The notes below the pieces were generated by a model. It searched no databases and was not told the DNA's origin. It was given only the letters and a program-made list of their open reading frames with translations. The translations under genes were made by a program, and so were the position numbers. DNA of 64,000 bases. Source: Geosiphon pyriformis. Its lineage: Eukaryota; Glomeromycota; Glomeromycetes; Archaeosporales; Geosiphonaceae. The stretch is from positions 220,151 to 284,150 of the forward strand of contig JAAOMT010000599.1 in the NCBI GenBank assembly GCA_016748015.1, in the 5' to 3' direction. How positions within the stretch are numbered: the stretch's first letter is position 1; each line of letters begins with the position of its first letter. Positions 11,464 to 25,000 of this stretch are shown here, piece after piece.

Positions 11464-12924
11464 TAATTATATGTAAAAAGAATATAAATTCTATTTATTT
11501 AAAATATTAAATTATTGTATTATAATAAATAATAATAAAAAATTACATGTTTAATAAATAAATAAAATTACAATTTATGTAATATTTATTTGTTGTATTT
11601 ATAATTTTATTTTTAATTAAAAACTTATTATTTATTTAAATTATTAAGTATTAAAATTAATTTTTTTAAAAAGTTTAAAATAAAAAAATATAACAAAATG
11701 ATTAAAAAATTTTATAAATATTGTAACTATTAAGCCTAAATTTTAAATTATAATAATAATTATTGATAATATAACAAATCAATTAATAATTAAGCATATA
11801 AAACAAAATTAATTAATTAATTTAAAATAATATGTTTTATTATTAATATTTAAAAAAATATTTGTTAATTATAAAAAAGCTATTTATAATTAAAAACTTC
11901 TACTAAATTCAGTTTTTTTTAAAGTATTAATTTTAAGTATTAAATTTTAAAAATTATAACTATATATTTTTAATAATAGTAAAATTTAAACAAATAAAAA
12001 ATAAAACAAATTTAATTATAATTTTTATTAACCATATTATTAATTTTTAAAATTATATAATTTTAAAAAAATCAATTAATTTAATCTTAAAAATATTTTT
12101 AAAAACATTAATTTTTTTAATTTAAAAAATTTTAATATAAAGATCAATTAAGTTAAATTAAAATTAAATTTTTTAAAATAAACAATATTATATTATTATA
12201 AATCAACCAATTTTATTTTAATAACAGTATTATTATTAAATACTTTAAACTTATTTTTAATATTAATAAAAAAATGTCTTAAAAAAAACAATATAAAATA
12301 TTATAATAACAAAAAACTAATTTTAAAATTGTAAAAAACTTGGCAATTTTAAATATATTAAAAAAAAGTTATACAAAACAGTTTTACAAAATTAATTTAA
12401 GACTAACAAAATTATACAATAATTAAAATTTGTTTTTTTTAATTAATTTTAAAAAATATTAAACACCAAAACAAAACCAATTTTTTAAAGTTTTTTAATA
12501 ATTAGTAATAATTAAAAGTTATTATTAATATTGTTAAAAAAAATAATGATAAAAAAATATATTGTTTAATTGCAATAATATTAATTCAATTTTTTAAGAT
12601 TTTTGGCTTTTAATAATTAAGAAAAAATTATGTAATTAATTAATTAATAATTAATATTAATAATATATATCAAATGTTAAAACACCAAAAATACATAAAT
12701 TTTATAAGGATATTAGCAATAAGCAAAATAAATAAATTTATTCTTTTAAATTTTAATAATAATAGTAAATATTTAAAATAAAATAAATTTTTGTATTTAT
12801 AATGTTATTAATAAAAAAATATTTTGGCTTAAATAAAAGATAATTGATAGCCAGAAATCTTTATTATTTTATCAGTTCTGATAATCAGTTTTCAAAATTT
12901 CTACATTGGCTCTGTACAAAACAC
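11464..12924. other. Extremely AT-rich gene-free DNA
   Basis: No coding potential, RNA gene or recognisable repeat seen. It is probably fully decayed transposon sequence. The last 80 bases or so regain mixed composition and should hold the promoter and 5' UTR of the downstream carrier gene. Confidence 0.5.
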
Positions 12925-14195
12925 ATGGCCGACAAGGAGGAAAATACGACACGATATAACCCCAGTTTTGGGCAAGCTCTTGTGGTCAGTTTTAAAGGCT
13001 TAAAATAGTTGTTTTTATATAAAAAAGTGGAAGGGCTGAAAAATATCTTTATTGACTGCAAATTTTCACTAACTTGGTAGGCTGGAGGAATTGCTGGGAC
13101 CGCAGTAGACACAGCACTCTTTCCTCTGGATACAATCAAAACCCGTCTCCAGTCAAAATCAGGCTTTCATGCTTCCGGAGGGTTTCATAGGATTTATTCC
13201 GGGTTGAGTAGCGCTATTATTGGAAGCGCGCCCGGAGGTGGATTCACTTATAGCCTCTAAACGCGTTCGTGGAGTATGAAGAGTTTGCCCAATTTTTCCA
13301 CTAATTTTCAATTTTTTCTAGCCTCTGCTTTTTTTGTGACTTATGAATACTTCAAAGGGACCTTGGAATTAAAATTTCCTGAGCCAAAATATTTCATACT
13401 TATTCATTCGGCGGCTGGTTCTGCTGGTGAAGTTGTGAGTATAGCTGATTGAATAGGCTTTCTTTTTTAATTGCTCATATGAATTTCTCCTAATTATTGC
13501 ATTAATCAATACGCGTAAGGCTGCCTGCGTTGTACGCGTCCCAACTGAGGTCATCAAACAACGTATGCAAACAAAACAATACCATTCTACTCCGTCTGCA
13601 ATTCGAGCGATTTTAACACATGAAGGGGTGTTAGGTCTTTACCGAGGTTATTTGAGTACGGTATCTCGTGAGGTATTTGCTACCAAATATTTTAACTTGA
13701 TGGGTTTTTATTTTTCTATCTTTCATCATGATTTTTTCAGATACCATTCACATGTCTTCAATTCCCCTTATACGAATATCTTAAAAGACTGATCGCTCAT
13801 AAAACTAATCGACCACGCGTTGAACCTTGGGAAGCGAGTATTTGCGGCTCAATAGCAGGCGGAACAGCGGCCGCACTCACCACACCTTTGGATGTAATTA
13901 AAACTCGGATAATGCTCTCTTCCAAGGTTTATTTAAACGAGTTTAATATTTTCTCAATAGGTTTGCTTGATATTTGTATCTTATAATTTATGCATTATTG
14001 GCATAGCATCAGAATATTCACAAATATTCAGGTGTCGTAAATACTTTCCAACGAATCATATCAGAGGAGGGAGCTCGGGCACTAATCTCTGGCATTGGAC
14101 CACGAGTAATCTGGATTTCAATTGGAGGGAGCATATTCTTAGGTGTATATGAAAAGGTAAAAAAGACATTGGACAAAAATAAGTGGCTAACCTAA
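12925..14195 (+). CDS. PET8: Mitochondrial S-adenosylmethionine carrier (SLC25A26/Pet8 type)
   Basis: Inner mitochondrial membrane carrier that imports SAM for methylation in the matrix. Six exons join in phase: 12925-12984, 13081-13237, 13322-13434, 13520-13672, 13741-13926, 14007-14195. The product is 285 aa, the usual length (yeast Pet8 284). All three carrier signatures are present, one per repeat: [20 protein letters not shown] and [10 protein letters not shown]. The opening [10 protein letters not shown] and the [14 protein letters not shown] stretch are typical of SAM carriers rather than other SLC25 members. Each splice keeps the reading phase; the exon 2 donor (GTGGAT) is weak but yields the expected GSAPGASAFF. 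The first ATG in frame (12925) is used, and no cleavable presequence is expected for this family. Confidence 0.93.
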
Positions 14196-14965
14196 TCAAT
14201 CGGAATTTCTTATCATGATCTCCTTTAGCTTTAATTAAAGACTCAAATACAGGCATTAATTCTTCATTCTCTTGAAAAAATATTATAAATGAAATGAATG
14301 ATTATTCCTGTTTATCGAAGTGGGGTCAAACAGGAAAATTAAAGTGCGCATTTGGAATTGTCAGTTTGATAAACAATTTCACCCCGTCCATCTACCAAGC
14401 TTTTTCGTGAGTGATCCTATGTGCCTCAAAGATCGCTGAAAAGGAAAAGGACTTATTAACGAAAATCATCTTCTAAAAGGCGAAATTTATTAGCAATTTA
14501 TCCGCTGGGATCAAACAACTTTTTCTTGTAACTCAGGTACATATTTCCCAGAAGCAACGAATTTTGAGTGTTTGTTTCTCTTCCGAGGATACTCTGAACT
14601 ATCGATTTAGGTTTATCATTATTAGCGTACGCTTTAGGCATGGAATTCAAGATTATTAGAACTCCCATTCTTATTATTTTCAGCACCTTTTAATTTAGAC
14701 ACGAAAGTTCTTGGAAGGGGAGACTATTACTAGGTCTAAAAATAATCTTAATGTTTAAAGCAAATGTTGCCGGAAAAAAACGGCTGATCTGGAAAGTTTA
14801 TCATGTAGAATATTAATCAACAAGAGACAGCACCTTATTTGTTCCACGATGTTTAAAGTTGCGGGACACAACGTGCTGCAGGCAAGCACAGACCAGGCGT
14901 CCTGTTTTTATTATCCAAAGTTATAGAATCCTAAAATTATATTTTCTAAAGTCGCCGACTTTTTC
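14196..14965. other. Intergenic region between PET8 and RPC82
   Basis: Mixed-composition spacer between two genes on the same strand. It should hold the PET8 3' UTR and the promoter of the Pol III subunit gene. No convincing ORF or RNA gene. Confidence 0.5.
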
Positions 14966-17304
14966 ATGATGTCCAAACACATTGTACGGTTGTGTCGTCA
15001 TATCATCCTGGATGATTTTGGTGAATATGTAGACGTACGTTTTCTATTAGCTGCGTGCTTTTGGACCTTATGACCTTTGTAATAAGCTTTCTTCTCTTTG
15101 ATTTTTTAGAGAGTAGCAAAAGTACTTTTAGAAAAGGGTCGTGTTTCTTTCTACACTATTCGTCGTCTTTCTCAGCTTGACGTTCGAAAAATCAAAGAGA
15201 GTCTCTTGATCCTCATTCAGCATAATCTAGCGTATTGGGCCGAGATCCCTGAGAACAATAGGTCTGTAGTATACTACCACATTGAGATCAAAGAGGTACT
15301 CGCTAGGGATAGGTTTGGGATATATCTACGTCATTGCGACGAATTAACCGGACATGTAAGTTAATGTACGCTTTATTATTGATTTAGAACTTTTTAATCT
15401 AAATATGATTAAGTAACAAGTTTGATTTTCTAAAACACTAAAGGCATATCAAATTCTTCTTTTTCTGTTGTTAAATGGCAAAGTGACTTTGAAATCTCTA
15501 ATTGAAGAACTTGAGGGAATTGGGAAATCAGATAGTAAGTTTTCTAAGTTATATTGGTGATCTTCCTATATGCACACCATATTAATTGGTTTATTCTCAG
15601 TAATCCCGGACATTAAGCTTTGTTTCACCTCACTTGTTGACCACTCCTACCTTATCCCTGTTCAAATATCGGATACGCAGTCTGCTTTGGACAAGAGGAA
15701 TGTTGCTGAAGCGATTAAGCTAAGGGAACAAGCAATTGTTCTTCCTACTAAGAAAGAGCTGGCAGAAATCAGGGCCAGAATTGATCAAGATAAACGGGCC
15801 TCAGACGAAGCTGTCACTCAATCTTTAGTATGTCTATGTTGAATATCCTTTATGTTTGCCAAAAATTCATATCTAACCTAAAACTTTCATTTGACCAAGA
15901 AACGAAAAGCTGACGATCCTAGACCTTTGGATCCCAACAAGGTATACTCGACTGTAATTTTCTAATATTGAAGCAAAATTTTCTCACCTTCTATGGTTTG
16001 TAGGCTCAAAAAACTCAGGAAATCTTAGATGTGAGTACAAACTCTGTTTCAAGACAAAACACAAAATACATAATTAATATGTATTCATTTTGTCTAGGAA
16101 GACATTTATTTCAGGGTCAACTATGAAAGATTTAATATTTTAGAAAGGAATGCTGTAAGTAAGAATTCATTTTATACTGCACTTAGTTTTATCAATTCCT
16201 TTATTCATGACAAACCGGGTTTGAAGCAAATTGTATCTTTCGCTGAAGAACGGTTCAATAAATCGGCAGCTCACGTCATGCGTATGATTCTTCAAAATGC
16301 AAATGAATGGAAATCAAATTATGGAAAACCTGAATCAGGTCTTGATAAACAATCTTTTTATTTAAGCGGGTTTCTCCTTACCATTTTTCGTATCATAATA
16401 GTTCCTTTATCATTCACAACAATCGTAAAAATGATTTCACCATCATCCGGTATTGCTAACGAAATCGTGATAAAAAAGGAAAGGGAAGATCCTACCCATT
16501 ACCAAGTTTTAAAGCATTATCTCGATATATTGGCCGAAAATGATGCAAAATTTTTACGAAAAAAAGATGACCAGATGGGTGGAATATATCTCGTGCTTTA
16601 TCAAGACATATGCGATAAGATGAAACAAACCAAGGTTGAAAGCATCCTGCAAGAAAAATACGGCCGTCATAGTGTCCGTATCTTTCGTATATTACTGACC
16701 AAGGGAAAGTTGGATGAGCACAATGTATGTAAAATTTAATCTGATTTATATATGACATTATCAGATTTCCCGTAGGGCGATATCGTTAATCCCTATTCAC
16801 TTTAAAGATTGCGAGGTTTGCTTTACTGTCGTACCTTGAGACCAGAAAATTATTAAACGATTTATTCCTAGCGGATTATATCCAATTACAAGTAAGATTT
16901 GTTTGAGTTTTAAGATCAAGACGCACATTTATCTTGACCGAAAATGCTAACTCGACAACCCCTGTGGATTTTTTTCACTTCAACAGGAAATCCCCAAAGG
17001 GACAGAAAGAACCCCATCGCGTACTATTTTTCTGTGGTATGTCGACCTGGATAATACATATAAAAAAGTCTTGGCAGATTTGTATCGTTCCCTCGCCAAT
17101 CTTTATGATCGACGTTTGTACGAATGCGGTAAGCGGCAAAAGTTGATTGAAAAGCGAGACCGCGCTTCAATAATAGGAAACGAAGCTTTACTTAGCGAAC
17201 AAGAAAAACAAGCGGCAGCCGTGTTCGAAAAGGTATTGGAAAGGATTGAACGTGCGGAAGTGCGTTTGGTTGAACTGATAATGTTAATGTCAGATTTTAA
17301 ATAG
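14966..17304 (+). CDS. RPC82: RNA polymerase III subunit RPC3/RPC82
   Basis: Subunit of the Pol III initiation subcomplex (RPC3-RPC6-RPC7), nuclear, needed for promoter opening at tRNA and 5S genes. Exons in phase: 14966-15034, 15110-15355, 15444-15534, 15601-15827, 15900-15941, 16004-16030, 16098-16154, 16227-16724, 16808-16891, 16987-17304. The winged-helix start (GRVSFYTIRRLSQLDV, SLLILIQHNLAYW), the YFRVNYERF block and the C-terminal RTIFLWYVDLD followed by a coiled coil match the family. Bases 16339-16401 look like a further 63-nt in-frame intron encoding an odd hydrophobic run. Removing it gives 531 aa, near the human length (534), instead of 552. Three exons are very small (27, 42 and 57 nt). 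The exon 8 acceptor at 16226 lacks a good pyrimidine tract but gives perfect family continuity. Confidence 0.9.
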
Positions 17305-17677
17305 CCAGGGTACTTTTTGGTTTTTATAAATTGCTGGGAGATTTTTCAGTCATCAAAAGCTGTTGAACAGTACCATCTTTTATTAGAATGACAGATACCT
17401 ACGTTTAGACTAAAACACATACTATTAATTAAAAAACTTATAAAAAACTTTTTGTAGTGGAGTAAAATCCTTGTTTCAAAGTCAATTTCGAGACTATTCC
17501 CATCTTTTACTCGACACATACGCTTTCAAAATGTTTATAAAACACCCAGAAATATTTACAATTAAAAATGGTGAAATACCCATTGGATCAATTATCTATT
17601 TTTAATATATACCACAGGTCATATCTAGGCAGATAACCATGCTAGAACGCAACCCATTGCTATTAACTCGCATCCCG
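17305..17677. other. Convergent 3' intergenic spacer
   Basis: Lies between the stop codons of RPC82 (+) and the hydrolase (-). It holds both 3' UTRs, with nothing else visible. Confidence 0.5.
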
Positions 17678-20600
17678 TCATAATTTGGCACGGCCAATAG
17701 CATCACGCAATGGTTCCAAACGGAATTTTACATCTTTCATGGCTTTAGATGTTGGTTCCCACTCTTCATATTGTTTTCGCAGCTTATTCAACTCTCGCCC
17801 AAAATATTCTGACCCCTCCACTGACTTGTCATCTAGTATTCCTCGCATTGCCCATGGCAAGTAATATGGGTTGTAACTTTTCTTTGCCTGGAATTGTTTT
17901 TGAAGCAACTTGCCCCCAGCGGGAGAGGATTCAAAGAGATAACGGACAGCGAGACTGAATCAAAAAGATAAAACATGAATTCAGCATGATGCTTGATAAT
18001 TTCTGAAATGTAATAATTTATGGTGAATACTCACTTGTATACATTACTCTCTTCATATAATGTTGAGTGACCTTCACCAGTCAAAGGGCCAGTAATCACT
18101 TCACTTAAGTACACTAACAGATCGTGATCCTGAATGCCGGCATTTCGTAGTCGAACCGCAAAGACGATCAAATTTGATAGAAAATCGTTCTCACGGTAAA
18201 TAGGACTATCAATGTATACAGCACGAAGTATTGAGGGGTGATTAGCACCAGTAAAAACGCCTGAATAGAGCTGTAAAAAAATGATAGATGGTTAAAGGCG
18301 GGGAATTATATGGGTGGATCAAAGTTTCAATAAAATTATCAATATATACCGGAACAACTTGGTCATCCATGGAGGCAACATACACAACTTTAGCTCCGCT
18401 ATCTGTTAAAGTTTTCAAAGCATCACGATATTTTGTACCAAGATATGAATCTGAATTCCCGAACTCGAATAATTCTCGGGCCGCGTCAGGCTCAAAATAC
18501 TTTACAAACGAAAGGTAAGGAAAAGGGCCATGGGAGATACCAGCCATAGCAAGCAAAGAGATTCGTTGGCGCCTTGGATTTATATGATTCATTTGAATCA
18601 GGCGAGCAAGAAGCATGGTACTGACCGGAGTACCTTGAGAATGTGTTGCAACAAAGATTACGTCGGCTGAAGTTAAGGCTTTATACCATGTTGGGTTGGC
18701 CATAAGATTTCTAAATGAAAGATTTACTCTATCATTGATCTTTCCTTCGCCTTCAAGTGGAATTTCTGTGATCGCATCACTGGGAAGATTAATTCCATAT
18801 TGAGCCAAATACCCAGCGACAGCTTTGCTCATCATATCACAAAATTTAGTCGATGTCCCAGATGGTGGACCAACGACAGCTCTAACAAATTTTTTAGGAT
18901 ACCATCCATGCACCCCAATAATAGCAATCCGTTTCACATCAATTGAAGATCGAGTAAGTTCATCGAGTAATTTTGGAAGACCACTTTCGGGAGCTTTATC
19001 GGGAGGGAAAAAGTATGAATTAATAACGTGTAACGTTTGTTGAACGATAGAGGTTGGCCGTTTATTCGACCGAAATATGGAAAGCTCCTCGAAAGTGGGA
19101 AGCACTTTATTTAGAGAAGCTCCTGGTTTAATAGGTGTTTTTGCTGAAGACAGAGGTAGATTATCAGGTTTATTTTCCAAGGCATTAGAAGGACCATCTA
19201 CAAGGGGAGGTTTAATAACATCTATTATTATTGGCTGCTTGCCAATTTCAGACATCTCAGGCGCTTGTTNNNNNNNNNNNNNNNNNNNNGACAGCTCTAA
19301 CAAATTTTTTAGGATACCATCCATGCACCCCAATAATAGCAATCCGTTTCACATCAATTGAAGATCGAGTAAGTTCATCGAGTAATTTTGGAAGACCACT
19401 TTCGGGAGCTTTATCGGGAGGGAAAAAGTATGAATTAATAACGTGTAACGTTTGTTGAACGATAGAGGTTGGCCGTTTATTCGACCGAAATATGGAAAGC
19501 TCCTCGAAAGTGGGAAGCACTTTATTTAGAGAAGCTCCTGGTTTAATAGGTGTTTTTGCTGAAGACAGAGGTAGATTATCAGGTTTATTTTCCAAGGCAT
19601 TAGAAGGACCATCTACAAGGGGAGGTTTAATAACATCTATTATTATTGGCTGCTTGCCAATTTCAGACATCTCAGGCGCTTGTTGTTGTTGTTGTTGTTG
19701 GTTTTGTTCGATGCAGTCAGTAATTAATTTTTTATCAACATGTGCAAGATGGGACTGTGGCTTTGACACATTTGAAAAAAAATAAAGCCATGTATTTCGA
19801 GATTTAGGTAAAGCTTCTACTAAAGGATTTGGTTCATTTTTCTTAATATGTGGTGATGATGATGATAATGAATCAGTTTCAAAATTTTCTAGTTGGGGAA
19901 CATCATTTTTAGACGTGATGGAAGAGGATCGTGAAGGGGTAGTTGATAAAGTTTGCGAAGGGTTAGGTACTAAAGCTGAAGAAATAGATTCTGATTGAGA
20001 AGGGTCTGAAGTTGTTATAAAGGATGTTGAGGAGGATGAAGCGTTATTATTATTTTCTGGTTCCTCGGTAGTCGGTTCTAGCAAATTGGGATTGGATGCT
20101 GACCAAGGCCCAAATAAGGACCAACGTTTTATCTCGGATGATTTCCGTTTCTTCACACTTCTTATACTCGACGAGCTTGAGTTTATTTTGTGTTGAGCTC
20201 CGTCGGTTGAATCAGATAGGAAATCACGTTCTACCGATATGTTATTTGAAGAACCAGGTTCATCGATAGGAATCATAGATTGTCCTTTAATATTTTCCTT
20301 TCCATCGATAGTATCACTAGCACCTGTTCTCTTTTGATGCGTTAGAGACATGTTTTCTGGTTCCATGGTAATCACCTCTGTTACTGCTTTTGTATAAAGT
20401 TCATTAGCTGAATAAATTTCTGTAGAACCTAAACTTTGATTTATGCCCTTGACACTATGGGTTGCAACACTAACAGTACCAAATTTCCACCATGAATTTC
20501 TAGAGGATGACGACGACGAAAGCTTGACATCTGGATTTTTGGTGCTTTCTGCAACAACAATTGTTTTCACAGTTGATGAGGAAGTTAGATTTGTCTCAAT

Positions 20601-21404
20601 TGAAGGTAATTGGGGTGAATCACTATGGGTTGGTAGTTTCTGTTGATCGTCCGTATTTAGAGTAAGATTATTGATTTTTTTAGAGTTATTAATAGGTTGG
20701 TTTTGCTCGTTTGAAGGTTTCTTGTCAAAAATATCTGAGATAGCCGTAGCAGTAGTTGGTGCACTATTAATCGCAGTTGTTTGGGGTAAATCGGGATTCT
20801 TATGACCATTTGTATCGATCACCGGCAACGAATTTGAAGTTTGAGTTTTTACATTATTAGAGGTGGTGGTAACACTCGAATTTCCTGTTGTGGTCGCATT
20901 TGTTGGATTATAATACCACCAATTACGAATCGAAGTTGAAAACCTTTTAGTATCGTCATGAGTTCTAACGTTGGTGCTTTGTTGTGTTGGGATTGGTATA
21001 GCAGGCGAAGCAGATATTTCCTGTTCTACCAAAGTTGAAGCTATTGATGGAGTCTCTGAGGTATCCGAGGCCGTTTCATTTATTGGAATAGGTAGACTTT
21101 TTGTGGTATTATTAGTTTTCTCCTCAACCTTTTCAGGTTGATTGGGGCTTTTATTATTTTCCTCAAAGCCTCGATTTGGTGCTCTGTTCGTATTTTGTGA
21201 TTTTATAGTTTCAGTTGTATTTTTTTCAACTCTACTATCTTTTGGGTCTGCGCTCATATTAGTGGCGGTAGTAGTAGTAGTAGCAGTAGCGGTAGTAGTA
21301 GTGGTAGAGTCAAGTGTGAAGGATAACCACCAAGGGTTACGGGACATATTTAAGGCTTTTTGATTATATTGCCGTTGAAATAGTTTTAATAGTCGGAGTC
21401 CCAA
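17678..21404 (-). CDS. YML020W-like fungal alpha/beta hydrolase (gene broken by assembly artefact)
   Basis: Large fungal protein of the YML020W type. The function is unknown; a lipase/esterase-like activity is an inference. Minus-strand exons: 21404-18350 (containing a false 395-bp duplication and 20 Ns), 18270-18035, 17954-17678. Collapsing the duplication removes 415 bases, restores one frame and gives 1050 aa (1031 aa from the MSRNPWW Met at 21347). The N-terminal half is Ser/Thr/Asn-rich and disordered, ending in a Gln run. The hydrolase domain begins at IAIIGVHGWYPKK. The likely nucleophile is Ser784 (THSQGT, codon at 18638-18640), with Asp876 in SMDDQVVP and His948 in GEGHS as triad partners. 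The C-terminal exon ends in a basic helical segment. Family assignment is from memory of the conserved blocks. Confidence 0.85.
18875..19269. repeat. False duplication, copy A (assembly artefact)
   Basis: These 395 bases recur unchanged, as far as I can read, at 19290-19684, and the two copies are separated by exactly 20 Ns. The block ends in the middle of a TTG/CAA microsatellite that encodes a Gln run. Two contig ends that overlapped but were not merged would produce this layout. Confidence 0.9.
19270..19289. other. 20-base N gap (scaffolding placeholder)
   Basis: Run of 20 Ns inside the hydrolase coding region, flanked by the two copies of the 395-bp block. The size suggests a fixed placeholder rather than a measured gap. 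Confidence 0.95.
19290..19684. repeat. False duplication, copy B (assembly artefact)
   Basis: Second copy of the 395-bp block at 18875-19269. It continues without a break into the upstream coding region, through the full Gln-codon microsatellite. Confidence 0.9.
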
Positions 21405-22065
21405 AATATTATTAAGACTATTAGTAAAAGTTCACTTTGGAATTCACAGGAGTGATACTATTAAAACTTGGTTAATATGGATTGAATGATTAATAAAATT
21501 TCAAAAAAGTCTAAAAAATTGAAAAGTTCAACAGTATAAGTTTGATATGAAAAAAAAAAAAGGAATTCACAATCAGACAAGGAGACAGACTAGTCAGTTG
21601 TGAAAAAAAAAAGGCAAGAATGTGAACGGAAGAGGTGAGCTTTAGTAGTGATGGTGAATTGATTTGATATATAGTTTTTTTTTAAGAAATTTATATTGAT
21701 TACTGTAATTTTCTAGTAAAGAATTCTTTTTTTTTTTAAATTTCCGCTGTCTTCAATTGAATGATGATGATGATGACATTCAGAGTATTATTGGCTGGAA
21801 AAGATTGCAGATTCGAAGAACTTTGAAATTTTTTTGGGGCAAAAAGTTTTTTCATTAAAAATGATTTTCGCCAAGCTTTACTTTGGTATAATAAATTGAC
21901 ACGCAATTTTCTGTGACGTTTTTAATTGATAAAGGCGACATACGAAGGAAAGAAATGGGTTGTTCGTGGTCATAAATTTCGGGTATCGTGCAAACTAGGG
22001 GATCAACCTTTGAGGAAATAGTTTGAATATAATTATTGATTATGAAAATGAAAATGAAAATGAAA

Positions 22066-22098
<33 letters not shown>

Positions 22099-25000
22099 TT
22101 TTAAAAAAAATGAAGTTTGTGGCTATCAGCTAATAATGATGAAACTTTGCAGATTAAAAATGTTAAGCTCATCACCATCATCATCATAATGATTATAGAA
22201 CATAAAGCAAAAGCCTTTGAGAATCCAAAGTTCCATCACTACCAAAGTTTACCCTAATAGGAAAATTTCTGGGGGCAAAGTTTGTAAATATTATCCAATT
22301 CATTGATTAGGGAGAAACACTGAATTTGTTTTGTGTACAAAAAAAATTATATTTTTGTCAAATTACGAAAATAAAAATTAGTAAATTTCTAAATTTGTCT
22401 ATTGATTTCGTTTCAAGATGTGAAATATTTTTTTTAAAGTGTGAGAAAAAACAATTGGGAAATTTTCAAGTGTTATAGATCCCAACCTAATTCTCAAATT
22501 AGATTTTTTTTTTTTTTTTACGTTTTACGTTTTACGATACTTAACAGTCAAAATTAACAAACACTAAATTACCCTGGTTTTCTTTTTCAAACTTTTCTTG
22601 TTAAAAGCTTACGTGATTCAAAAAAAATAAAATAAAAAAGATCTTCGTAGTGAATGGATAGTATAATAATATCCCATTTTAGAAGTGTAGCAAAATCCCG
22701 CTGCAAGTGAATAAATAAAAATTTTTTGGTATTTTTTAATTCTCACGTATCCCTTTTTTAGTATTAATAACATTGATAAATTAATTGATAATGTATTTCG
22801 ACGATTGACACATTATACAGTTAATGACTTATAAACTTTATACGTAATACCACGCCAGAAAAGTTATAATGAACTAACCTAGAAAATTTTTGTAGAACGG
22901 CGCAGAAATTTCCGAGTTGGAAAATTTTCAAAGTTGGAAGTTTGGAAGGTACACATTCAAAAATTTTATAACTGATTATGTAAATTCGGAATTCAATTTC
23001 ACCTCAAAGTTTTTCACGAGGCTGAGGGGCGTAAACTCAGTGGTTCCCTGATTTGATCAATAGTTGACGAGTTTTTGTCATCATGTTTTTGTAATTGATC
23101 TTATAAATTTGCTCATTATCATAAAGTCCGATGATTCAAAAAGTATCGGAGTTTGATTTCCTAGTTTGTAAGATTAAACTAAAGGGTTGAACTTCTAAAT
23201 CAATTATCCAGGAATCGGGAATTTTATTCCTTCTTATTTTAATATCTTTAAACGTTTTTTTGATGGAAATCTACTTTTGATCACATTATCTGATTCCATA
23301 GGGACCAGGTGGGTTAATTAATTGCCCGAGGTTCTGCCTGTTAATAAAATTATACAAACCCTTTTTTTTTTTTTCAGATCTAAAAATTTAAAAAAACAAA
23401 ATGGCACATGGCCTAATTATTGGTTTATATCTCACGCGGTAAAAGCAAAAGAAAACAGGTAAATCATTTTATTAGGATATCGGAGAAAATTTATAATGGA
23501 TATAAAAATGAAGTTCTTCTTTTAATCCTAAAAAGACCACCCAAGTTGGTTAAATTATACAAATATTTTTAATCGTGAAAGTAAACAAAAACACAATGTT
23601 TATGAATTCGGAAATCTTGTTGTTGTTGGAGAAACTTTTGTTTGGTTGATTGATTGTTGGGAGGGGGGGGGGGTTTGATTTACCGTTTTCAAATCCTCTT
23701 TCATAGAGTTTAAGGTTAAGTATAGTAGTACTGTTAATGATTTCATTCATTCCTACTAAGCACATTCAAAAAATCAGGTTTCGTTATTTATATCTTTATT
23801 CTCAGTATTTTGATTGTGAATCGGTGATTCATTATTAGCCACAATGTAGGAATATTGTATATTATTGGTAGTTTTCAGACCCTGAAGATTCAATCTTTTA
23901 AAATTAGAAATGAAGTTGGGTATTTCCTATTGTGTCAATTTTTGATCTTTCATACTTGATCGCCTAATTGGGAAAGGTTGGAAATGTTTTAAATTTAAAA
24001 ATATGAGCCCATTTTCCATTGTTACAATGATTTAAATGTTGAATGAATTTTATTCTTTAATGTAAATTTACTTAATTGGTTCTTTTAACCAGTTGTGTAG
24101 CCTTTTATTCGAGTTTTTTAGTCGTCAATTCCACGCCACGAATGAGGTAGAATGGGATGAATGGGAACAAGCAATATTTGTAGGGTTTCTCTGATTTTTC
24201 ATACTGTAATTGTGTGAATTAGGAAAAATTTATGACGGAATGAATTTTTTTCAAGTCGAAATGGTTACCAACTTACCATAGTTATACGATCATAAAAGAA
24301 ATCATATCATTTACTACACAAAACTTGGCTTCGGCTCTGACAGTGATACAGAAAGAGTGAGAGAGAGTGAGAGAGAGAGAGTGAGAGAGCGTCCAAAAAC
24401 TTTTTGGGGATCTGGGGTGATGAATCATTATTTCTCAAAAATCAAACATGTAGCATTACAATGATTGGTTTACATTATAATAATCTCTAAATTTTGGCGA
24501 CGAGTTGTAGGACTGCAGGAGACTATCACAAATAATGATTTATGATGCGAAGTAATTAACAGTAAACCTATAAAAAAGCTGCAAGTGTTACTAGGGGCGT
24601 CAAATGGTTCAGGTCAATAAAGGAAATTTGGTAAATTTCAAAGTTTAAACTTTATATTTTTCCTCTAACGTTTTTTAGAATTTCGATTTTTTAAAAAACT
24701 TTTTCGATTCAAATATCGCGTCATCGATATGATGTGCAAAGCTGGAGTTTTCTTGTTTTGTAAAAATAAAATACGGTTTTCGTAATAAACATTTTGGAGC
24801 ATGCTTCTAATTTTGTGGGATTTTTCTAATTTGTGGATTTGTGTATTACCATATATCTTTCTGGTGTTTGTGAAATTTTGACATTTTGAATGTTTTCAGT
24901 ATTACGTTTTTCCAAAATGAGCAGAGAAAATCAAAGTGGAACAAAAGATTGGAAGAATGACCCAGCATATGATGTTTATTGTACAATTCCAAAATTAAAC

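Noticed and set aside
18875-19684. A true tandem duplication inside the hydrolase gene
   Set aside because: The copies look identical, are separated by 20 Ns, break the frame and end at a microsatellite, which fits an unmerged contig overlap.
22043-24390. CRISPR-like or regulatory repeat arrays
   Set aside because: The repeats are plain microsatellites without spacers, and the host is a eukaryote.
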